From the NCBI GenBank assembly GCA_023417955.1, contig JAEZDW010000437.1, positions 1 through 6,126 on the forward strand: a DNA stretch of 6,126 nucleotides. Direction: 5' to 3'. Below the pieces are notes generated by a model. That model was not told where the DNA came from. It saw nothing but the letters and a program-made list of their open reading frames with translations, and did no database searches. This stretch comes from Bacteroidota bacterium. Lineage in GTDB: Bacteria > Bacteroidota > Bacteroidia > Cytophagales > Cyclobacteriaceae. Shown piece after piece: positions 1 through 4,369 of this stretch. The translations under genes were made by a program, and so were the position numbers. Position 1 is the stretch's first letter. Every line of letters begins with the position of its first letter.

Positions 1-1
1 G

Positions 2-151
2 TGTAGCATTCTGCCATCAGAGAATGAGCAGCAGGTGCGTGCTTTTTTGGATTCGTGCGAAGGCGAATTTTCTCTGGTCGAAGAGAAACACCTCTGGCCG
101 TCGGAAGGGTTCGATGGATTCTATATGGCATTGCTCAAAAGGCGAAATTAA
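2..151 (+). CDS. rsmB: RsmB-type 16S rRNA (cytosine-C5) methyltransferase, C-terminal end (partial)
   Basis: Only the last 49 codons and the TAA stop lie in the window; the gene begins upstream. The translation starts with CSILPSENEQQVRAFLD, which matches the conserved end of the RsmB/NOP2/Sun methyltransferase family. In that family a TCS(I/V)xPxENE segment follows the second catalytic cysteine region, and the protein closes with a G(F/T)DGFYMA(L/R) strand, seen here as GFDGFYMALLKRR. Known members use S-adenosylmethionine to methylate a cytosine of 16S rRNA (C967 in E. coli) in the cytoplasm. The catalytic Cys and SAM-binding motifs are outside the window, so the exact rRNA target is inferred from the family. 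The next gene starts 65 bp downstream on the same strand, so read-through is possible. Confidence 0.85.
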   Translation, partial: CSILPSENEQQVRAFLDSCEGEFSLVEEKHLWPSEGFDGFYMALLKRRN

Positions 152-174
152 TCGGGGAAGCAGGACAAAACAGG

Positions 175-205
175 TTGCCGTCGGTCGGGAATATCATTAC
201 ATTGG
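175..205 (+). promoter_or_regulatory. Weak candidate promoter for the FGE-like gene
   Basis: A TTG at 175-177 is followed after 20 bases by TACATTGG at 198-205, which matches 7 of 8 positions of the Bacteroidota -7 box (TAnnTTTG). Transcription would begin a few bases before the ATG at 217. The single mismatch and the short elements make a chance match quite possible. Confidence 0.25.
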
Positions 206-216
206 TAAAAATCTTA

Positions 217-1173
217 ATGTGTTTTTTCTTGAAAACGGTAGTCACAGTTCTCTTCGTTCTCTGTTTCCTGGTTTCACACGGTCAACAAGCTAAGCCGATC
301 GAATATACTATTCCCGGATCTTCCGTGAAATTTCGAATGGTCCCTGTACCTGGTGGTTCATTTACAATCGGAGCCACTCCTGCGACGGGCGGGGAAGCAG
401 ATGAAGCGCCTCAGAAGCGTGTGACGATTTCTCCGTTTTACATGGGTGAGCACGAAGTCACGTTTGCTGAGTGGGATATCTTCTTCAAGAGTATTGATGT
501 ACCACAAACCAAGGCGATAAAGGTTGATGCTGTTTCCAGACCCACGGCTCAGTATATCGACCTGACGTGGGGAATGGGCAGAGATCCCCTCAATCCGACA
601 AACAGTATGAGTCAGACGGCGGCGGTTATGTATTGTAAATGGATGTACGAAAAAACCGGTGTGTTCTTTCGCCTTCCCACAGAAGCGGAATGGGAATACG
701 CGTGTCGGGCCGGCTCAAAGGAAAAGCTTCCTTCAGGGGTAACGGCAGCCAATCTTGCAATGCACGCTTATTACAAGGATAACAGCGGAGGCAAATACCA
801 AAAAGTGAAACAATTGAAACCCAATGCCTGGGGTCTTTATGATATGCTCGGCAATCTAAGTGAGTGGACACTTGATCAATATTTGCCGGAAGCATACGCA
901 GGGATTAAGCCCGATGCCAAAGATCCGTTCATTATGCCCGTTGCAAAGTATCCGCGTGTCGCCCGCGGTGGATCGTATCTCGATGAATCATCAGAGATCA
1001 CGTGTACAAACAGGATTCCGTCAAAGGCTGACTGGAATCAACGGGATCCGCAGATACCAAAGAGCAAATGGTGGCTGACTGACGGAATGTTTATGGGGTT
1101 CCGACTGGTGCGCCCGGTTGAACAACCCTCAAAAGAAGAGATCGATAAATTCTTTGCTGCTCTACTCAAGTAA
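217..1173 (+). CDS. Exported FGE/SUMF1-fold protein, probably not a true formylglycine-generating enzyme
   Basis: This is a 318-residue protein of the formylglycine-generating-enzyme sulfatase-modifying domain family (SUMF1/EgtB/PvdO superfamily). Residues 1-22 form a Sec signal peptide with a hydrophobic core around residues 7-19 and a likely cut near SHG-QQ. The domain covers about residues 36-299. Landmarks are VPGGSFTIG (44-52), RLPTEAEWEYACRAG (152-166), NAWGLYDMLGNLSEW (203-217), RVARGGSY (247-254) and MGFRLVR (293-299). In true FGE two copper-binding cysteines follow GGSY. Here the first position is Asp256 and only one cysteine (Cys263) is present, so formylglycine formation is unlikely. 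Bacteroidota carry many such paralogs, including gliding proteins GldJ/GldK, but I see no lipobox. The ATG at 217 was chosen because it gives a proper signal peptide; the frame stays open to a GTG at 55, inside rsmB, and a TTG at 202 is also possible. The oxidoreductase gene follows after 34 bp. Confidence 0.85.
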   Translation: MCFFLKTVVTVLFVLCFLVSHGQQAKPIEYTIPGSSVKFRMVPVPGGSFTIGATPATGGEADEAPQKRVTISPFYMGEHEVTFAEWDIFFKSIDVPQTKAIKVDAVSRPTAQYIDLTWGMGRDPLNPTNSMSQTAAVMYCKWMYEKTGVFFRLPTEAEWEYACRAGSKEKLPSGVTAANLAMHAYYKDNSGGKYQKVKQLKPNAWGLYDMLGNLSEWTLDQYLPEAYAGIKPDAKDPFIMPVAKYPRVARGGSYLDESSEITCTNRIPSKADWNQRDPQIPKSKWWLTDGMFMGFRLVRPVEQPSKEEIDKFFAALLK

Positions 1174-1207
1174 CCAAGACTATTTCAACACGGAAAATCA
1201 AACGCCT

Positions 1208-2554
1208 ATGAACTCGGAAAAGAACACAACGTCGCGCAGGACGTTCATCAAAAATTCAGCTATTGCAACGGGAGGGCTGGCCGCAATGCCCTTTATGTCG
1301 AACGCGGGATATTTCAACTCAGTTGATGATACTATTAAGGTCGCTGTTATTGGGTGTGGCGGACGTGGTACAGGTGCGGCGATGCAGGCACTGCTGACAA
1401 AACAAAACGTGAAACTGGTTGCTATGGCCGATGCGTTTCGCGACCGTCTTGATGAGTGCTATGCAGCATTGACATCCGACGATCTTTCCGACTGGTCTGG
1501 GGCAACAGGAAACGTAAAACATCGGATCACAGTTAGCGAGGACACAAAGTTCGTTGGATTCGATGCGTACAAGAAAGCAATTCCGCTCGCCGACGTTGTT
1601 ATTCTGACGACGCCTCCGGGTTTCAGACCTATTCATTTTGAGGAAGCAGTTAAACAGGGTAAGCACATCTTTATGGAAAAACCCGTTGCAACTGATCCCG
1701 CCGGCGTGAAGCGTGTCCTCGATGCCGCTGCGGATGCCAGAAAAAGGAAATTAAATGTCGTTGTTGGATTACAGCGCCACTATCAAAACTCATATCGTGA
1801 ATTGTACAAGCGCGTTAAGGATGGAATGATAGGGGAGATCACTTCCGGTCAGGTATGGTGGAACAACGATGGCGTTTGGGTGAAGCAACGTGAGCCGGGC
1901 CAAACTGAGATGGAGTACCAGATGAGAAACTGGTATTACTTCAACTGGCTCTGCGGAGATCATATTACAGAGCAGCACATTCACAACATTGACGTGTATA
2001 ACTGGTTCAAAGGAGCGTACCCTGTAAAGGCGCAGGGAATGGGTGGACGACAAGTGAGGACCGGCAAAGAGTACGGTGAGATATTCGATCATCATTATGT
2101 TGAGTTCCACTATGCCGATGGTTCGGTTTTGAATAGTCAGTGTCGACACATAAAGGGTACGTTCGCGATCGTAGATGAGATGCTTGTAGGCACGAAGGGC
2201 GTTGTAAAATGCGGTGCGGCCGAAATCCAGAGCAAAGGCAAGACGTTATATGCTTTCGAAAAAAAAGGAGAGAACAATCCTTATCAAACAGAACATGACG
2301 AGTTGTTTGCTGCAATTGCGAAAGGCGAATACCGCTTTGATGATACGGAGAACGGAGCAAAGGCCACGCTAACTTCTATTATGGGCCGAATGGCTACTTA
2401 TTCCGGCCAGGTAATGGAATGGGATAAAGTATTGAATTCAGGTTTAAGCATCATGCCGGAGAAATTTGCCTGGGATGCGGAGCCCCCGGTCAAGCCGGAT
2501 GCGAATGGTCTTTATCCGGTCGCAACCCCTGGTGTCACGCGCTACTTCGCATAG
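1208..2554 (+). CDS. Tat-exported Gfo/Idh/MocA family oxidoreductase
   Basis: This is a 448-residue NAD(P)-dependent dehydrogenase-like protein. The N terminus has a twin-arginine signal, SRRTFIK (residues 9-15), and a hydrophobic stretch at about 18-30 ending near SNA, so it should be exported folded with its cofactor. The Rossmann domain starts at IKVAVIGCGGRGTG (43-56), with the glycines of a GxGGxG dinucleotide loop. The family EKP motif is at 157-159 (MEKPV), with Lys158 as the expected catalytic lysine. The stretch GDHITEQHIHNID (250-262) aligns with the DxGxHxxD active-site helix; His259 is in the catalytic His position and Glu255 replaces the usual Asp. The C-terminal sheet domain fills the rest. 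Members act on sugars, inositols or related polyols, but the substrate cannot be read here. The ATG at 1208 was chosen because it places the Tat motif at the start; the open frame reaches back into the preceding gene. It is likely co-transcribed with the exported FGE-like gene. Confidence 0.9.
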   Translation: MNSEKNTTSRRTFIKNSAIATGGLAAMPFMSNAGYFNSVDDTIKVAVIGCGGRGTGAAMQALLTKQNVKLVAMADAFRDRLDECYAALTSDDLSDWSGATGNVKHRITVSEDTKFVGFDAYKKAIPLADVVILTTPPGFRPIHFEEAVKQGKHIFMEKPVATDPAGVKRVLDAAADARKRKLNVVVGLQRHYQNSYRELYKRVKDGMIGEITSGQVWWNNDGVWVKQREPGQTEMEYQMRNWYYFNWLCGDHITEQHIHNIDVYNWFKGAYPVKAQGMGGRQVRTGKEYGEIFDHHYVEFHYADGSVLNSQCRHIKGTFAIVDEMLVGTKGVVKCGAAEIQSKGKTLYAFEKKGENNPYQTEHDELFAAIAKGEYRFDDTENGAKATLTSIMGRMATYSGQVMEWDKVLNSGLSIMPEKFAWDAEPPVKPDANGLYPVATPGVTRYFA

Positions 2555-2729
2555 TCATAAATCCATATCGTCAGGCGGTCGCGGAATCGCCTCTGGCACG
2601 ATTCAAGGTGCGCCGTTAGCTTCAAGTTTAGGCCCGTGCCCGCATTCCAACGAAGGTCCAAATCTCGGAAACTTTGGCTGTCACGATGCCGTTCCGTTGG
2701 TCATCCGAGTTGTATTGTCCAGTCCGTCT

Positions 2730-2758
2730 CCACTCTCTGTCCACTCTCTGTCCACTCT
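2730..2758. repeat. 11-nt tandem repeat (CCACTCTCTGT, about 2.6 copies)
   Basis: CCACTCTCTGT occurs exactly twice in a row (2730-2740 and 2741-2751), followed by a partial third copy CCACTCT. Copies are identical, so the duplication is recent or maintained. The pyrimidine-rich strand is the + strand. Confidence 0.85.
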
Positions 2759-2852
2759 TCCTCCCTTAAACCTTCGCTGATACCTCTGAAAAATCAGGTA
2801 AGAGCCCTTGGTTTCTGGTGGCTTGGGCTTACATCAATTGGACATTGAACTT

Positions 2853-2888
2853 TGTCGTAATCAAGCTCTTCAGGGGTTAATTACGACA
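2853..2888. repeat. 9-bp inverted repeat (hairpin)
   Basis: TGTCGTAAT (2853-2861) and ATTACGACA (2880-2888) are perfect reverse complements separated by 18 bases. No T-run follows on either strand, so it is not a standard intrinsic terminator. It could be an operator or an element end. Confidence 0.6.
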
Positions 2889-2965
2889 GCAATTTCCTAG
2901 CCATTCTTCGATGAATAGGCGTTGTGTAACCGATGTAAAGCCGGGTGTTAGTTATGGTTGTCTCA

Positions 2966-3038
2966 GGGTATATCCAGGGATGATCCAGGGATATTCCAGG
3001 TACGGCCCCTCATAGGTGGATCAACCCTGGATATACCC
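2966..3038. repeat. 22-bp inverted repeat overlapping an 11-nt tandem array
   Basis: The arms 2966-2987 and 3017-3038 pair over 22 positions with one mismatch (2980/3024). The outer 14 bases, GGGTATATCCAGGG and CCCTGGATATACCC, are perfect. The left arm is also part of three tandem 11-nt units: TATATCCAGGG (2969), ATGATCCAGGG (2980) and ATATTCCAGGT (2991). The loop is 29 bases. A TTTTT run at 3041-3045 starts two bases after the right arm, so on the + strand this could also work as a strong terminator for a transcript coming from the left. I cannot tell a terminator from a mobile-element end. Confidence 0.75.
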
Positions 3039-3055
3039 ATTTTTATCGCAGTGCA

Positions 3056-3099
3056 GAAGTCGACTTCGACTCGACTTCATATAGACTTCATACCGAAGT
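3056..3099. repeat. 11-nt-phased GACTTC repeats with palindromes
   Basis: GACTTC occurs at 3062, 3073 and 3084, exactly 11 nt apart. The first copy is half of a perfect 12-bp palindrome GAAGTCGACTTC (3056-3067). The last pairs with GAAGT at 3095-3099 across a 5-base loop. The phasing places all copies on nearly the same face of the helix, as in protein-binding arrays. The function is unknown. Confidence 0.7.
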
Positions 3100-3279
3100 T
3101 AGTTCTACGGATGCCAGGAAAAATAAGAAAAATATTGAATTCCCAGGCAGGTAAGGGCCGAGCTGTTCGTCTGGAGGATATCACAGACAGTATGATCGAA
3201 ACATTTAAGATCTTTCCCTCGTGACCACAGCGAATTCATGGGGCGGCGAAGGAAAACATTCTTGTGCGGCGCGCCATGG

Positions 3280-3304
3280 GGCGGTCTGCAGTACGCCGCC
3301 TTTT
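3280..3304 (+). terminator. Possible rightward terminator hairpin
   Basis: GGCGG (3280-3284) pairs with CCGCC (3296-3300), extended by one G-T wobble, with an 11-base span between the arms, and TTTT follows at 3301-3304. The stem is short and the T-run weak. If real, it would stop rightward transcripts before they run antisense into the regulator gene. No T-run exists on the minus strand, so it is not an obvious terminator for that gene. Confidence 0.3.
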
Positions 3305-3329
3305 CTGCGGGAAGCTCCGGGTGGAAAGA

Positions 3330-4112
3330 TTACTTTTTCTTAAGCTTCTTGATTTCCTCCTGCAAGGTAAGCACAGTGTAGGCCAACTGATCGGCGGGAA
3401 CTGCGCTCTGATTCACCTCAGGGAACTGATTCGAGAAGAAAGCTTTTGCCATCCAGATTTCAATGACATCGCTGGTATTAATCGAGTACGGTTGATACGT
3501 CCGGTTATCGGAAACCAGGAGCAGTTTTCCTTCGTCATCTCCAAAATTAAAGACGCGTTTGAAAACAATCCCTTCGTCGGCAGTGACGACTATATATAGT
3601 TTTCCGTTTTTGACCGATGCGGGGTCTTCAACATATTCACCAAATATGATACTACCAGGCTGAACCGGAAGCATGGAGTCGCCTTGAATTTCAAACGCGC
3701 GGTATGTTTTATTGCGAGGTAGTACGGGCAAATTGATTTTAGGTAATTCCTTAACGAATTGAGGATCGGCGTAGCCTGCCAGATAACCTGCAAAAGCTTT
3801 CTGTGTTACCAGTTCGACGTTTTCCCGATTTGAAGAGTCCACTGTAATTGCCAGCACTTCCTTACCTCGCGTTGTGCTTTTTCCGCGCCACTCTTTTTCA
3901 GGAATCTTTGTTAAGTCGTGATTGACGAGCAGGTCGATATTGACTTTAAAAATTTTACTGATATCAAGAAGCGATGCAAGAGGCGGCGTGGAACGCTCTT
4001 CTTCATAGGCTCCGACAGCAGCCTGTTTGAGACCTAGCTTTTCAGCGAGTTGTTTCTGGGTAAGTCCGTGCTGAGCGCGAAGAAACTTCAGATTCTTGTT
4101 GACGATTGCCAT
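3330..4112 (-). CDS. XRE-family repressor with LexA/UmuD-like S24 self-cleaving domain
   Basis: This is a 260-residue, two-domain regulator. Residues about 7-63 form an XRE/Cro-C1 helix-turn-helix (LRAQHGLTQKQLAEKLG, then LKQAAVGAYEEERSTPP), which binds palindromic DNA as a dimer. Residues about 105-225 are a peptidase S24 (LexA/UmuD/CI) domain. Ser146 in FEIQGDSMLP and Lys185 in GIVFKRVF form the expected Ser-Lys dyad, 39 residues apart (37 in LexA). Two Ala-Gly bonds upstream, 108-109 and 112-113 (AFAGYLAGYADP), are candidate self-cleavage sites; their distance to Ser146 (37 and 33) brackets that of LexA (34). The C terminus (about 243-260) is a short charged coiled coil. The family is inactivated by RecA-stimulated self-cleavage after DNA damage; RecA dependence here is inference. 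It is divergent from dinB, with shared palindromes between them, so it likely represses both. No Shine-Dalgarno sequence precedes the ATG. Confidence 0.9.
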   Translation of the reverse strand: MAIVNKNLKFLRAQHGLTQKQLAEKLGLKQAAVGAYEEERSTPPLASLLDISKIFKVNIDLLVNHDLTKIPEKEWRGKSTTRGKEVLAITVDSSNRENVELVTQKAFAGYLAGYADPQFVKELPKINLPVLPRNKTYRAFEIQGDSMLPVQPGSIIFGEYVEDPASVKNGKLYIVVTADEGIVFKRVFNFGDDEGKLLLVSDNRTYQPYSINTSDVIEIWMAKAFFSNQFPEVNQSAVPADQLAYTVLTLQEEIKKLKKK

Positions 4113-4164
4113 TTTTTGTTTTGTAAAGTGAAAATTCTATCTGTCCTCCAACGCTAAAGTTACA

Positions 4165-4210
4165 GGCGCATAAACCGATCACTTAGGTGATGCGCCGCAG
4201 CATTCTGCGG
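4165..4210 (-). other. Overlapping hairpins in the repressor leader
   Basis: Three stems compete: CCGCAG/CTGCGG with a 4-base loop (4195-4210), ATCAC/GTGAT with a 4-base loop (4178-4191), and GGCGCA/TGCGCC (4165-4170 with 4191-4196). The third shares bases with both of the others. They could form alternative leader structures, or be DNA sites; neither is shown. Confidence 0.35.
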
Positions 4211-4306
4211 GCACACACCACAAAAGTAATCAGCCAACCAGACTCAATCCAGTGCGCCGACTGTATGGCAAAAACAGCGAACTACGGCACGACTGCATTG
4301 TTGATA

Positions 4307-4337
4307 CAAAGCTAAAAAAATTAGTCGTAGATGCAAA
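4307..4337 (-). promoter_or_regulatory. Promoter of the S24 repressor gene (TTTG-N19-TAGCTTTG)
   Basis: Read leftward, TTTG (4337-4334), a 19-base spacer and TAGCTTTG (4314-4307) match the Bacteroidota -33/-7 promoter pattern. Use of this promoter gives an approximately 190-base leader. An alternative leftward box, TACTTTTG at 4228-4221 with TTG at 4247-4245 (16-base spacer), lies nearer the start codon. Confidence 0.5.
4312..4324. promoter_or_regulatory. Candidate repressor operator O1 (CTAA-N5-TTAG)
   Basis: CTAA (4312-4315) and TTAG (4321-4324) are separated by AAAAA. The site overlaps the -7-like box of the leftward promoter (CAAAGCTA, 4307-4314), so binding would block transcription of the repressor gene. 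An identical half-site pattern recurs 32 bp to the right. Assignment to the adjacent XRE protein is inference from position. Confidence 0.5.
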
Positions 4338-4343
4338 CAAGAA

Positions 4344-4356
4344 CTAAAAATATTAG
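4344..4356. promoter_or_regulatory. Candidate repressor operator O2 (CTAA-N5-TTAG)
   Basis: CTAA (4344-4347) and TTAG (4353-4356) surround AAATA; the palindrome extends to AACTAA/TTAGTT (4342-4358). It abuts the -7-like box of dinB at 4358-4365. A further TTAG at 4357-4360 adds a half-site. The 32-bp offset from O1 is about three helical turns, suiting cooperative binding of two dimers on one face. Confidence 0.5.
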
Positions 4357-4357
4357 T

Positions 4358-4365
4358 TAGCTTTG
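4358..4365 (+). promoter_or_regulatory. -7 box of the dinB promoter (TAGCTTTG)
   Basis: TAGCTTTG is a perfect match to the Bacteroidota -7 consensus TAnnTTTG. It ends five bases before the dinB ATG, so transcription would start at or next to the start codon, giving a leaderless mRNA. I see no TTG or TTTG at the expected 17-23 base distance upstream, so the promoter may be intrinsically weak. Confidence 0.5.
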
Positions 4366-4369
4366 TTTT

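Larger units (their letters stand above)
2555..3329. other. 775-bp gene-poor intergenic region rich in short repeats
   Basis: No reading frame here has recognisable family motifs on either strand. Frames of 70-104 codons exist but are low in plausible protein content and overlap the repeats. The region contains an 11-nt tandem array at 2730-2758, a 9-bp hairpin at 2853-2888, an 11-nt array within a 22-bp inverted repeat at 2966-3038, a third 11-nt array with palindromes at 3056-3099, a direct repeat of CATGGGGCGG (3237-3246 and 3275-3284), and a hairpin followed by TTTT at 3280-3304. It separates a right-facing gene from the 3' end of the left-facing regulator. It may be a decayed locus, a non-autonomous repeat element or simple convergent spacer. 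Confidence 0.7.
4113..4369. promoter_or_regulatory. Divergent control region between the S24 repressor gene and dinB
   Basis: This 257-bp spacer holds all control elements of the divergent pair. The dinB-proximal 60 bp carry two CTAA-N5-TTAG palindromes, a perfect 10-bp inverted repeat (ACAAAGCTAA at 4306-4315, TTAGCTTTGT at 4357-4366) and one -7-like box in each direction. The remaining part, about 190 bp, would be the 5' leader of the repressor mRNA if the matching promoter is used, and contains several hairpins between 4165 and 4210. Confidence 0.75.

Noticed and set aside
55..216. Upstream extension of the FGE-like gene to a GTG at 55
   Set aside because: It would overlap the end of rsmB by about 97 bases and place 54 non-hydrophobic residues before the signal peptide.
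1208..2554. Assignment of the oxidoreductase as a GH109 alpha-N-acetylgalactosaminidase
   Set aside because: GH109 enzymes are also Tat-exported Gfo/Idh/MocA proteins, but I cannot recognise GH109-specific motifs here and the active-site helix (GDHITEQHIHNID) does not settle it.
2466..2848. Plus-strand open frames after the oxidoreductase
   Set aside because: They begin inside the oxidoreductase gene in another frame or cross the CCACTCTCTGT array. The composition is Ser/Pro-rich and low in complexity, as expected of translated noncoding DNA.
2730..3099. CRISPR-like array
   Set aside because: The units are only 11 nt with no spacers between them, and the three arrays have different sequences. 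No cas gene is present.
3237..3284. CATGGGGCGG direct repeat (3237-3246 and 3275-3284) as target-site duplication of an insertion
   Set aside because: Only 28 bases lie between the copies, with no transposase or terminal inverted repeats, so a mobile element is not supported.
3264..3599. Plus-strand open frame of 111 codons
   Set aside because: It runs antisense over the end of the S24 domain of the repressor, which has a full Ser-Lys dyad; the plus frame has no recognisable content.
4261..4277. CTGTATGGCAAAAACAG, resembling an E. coli-type LexA box
   Set aside because: The spacing is CTG-N11-CAG, one base longer than the CTG-N10-CAG of LexA boxes. It is not repeated, and the CTAA-N5-TTAG sites are better placed relative to both promoters.
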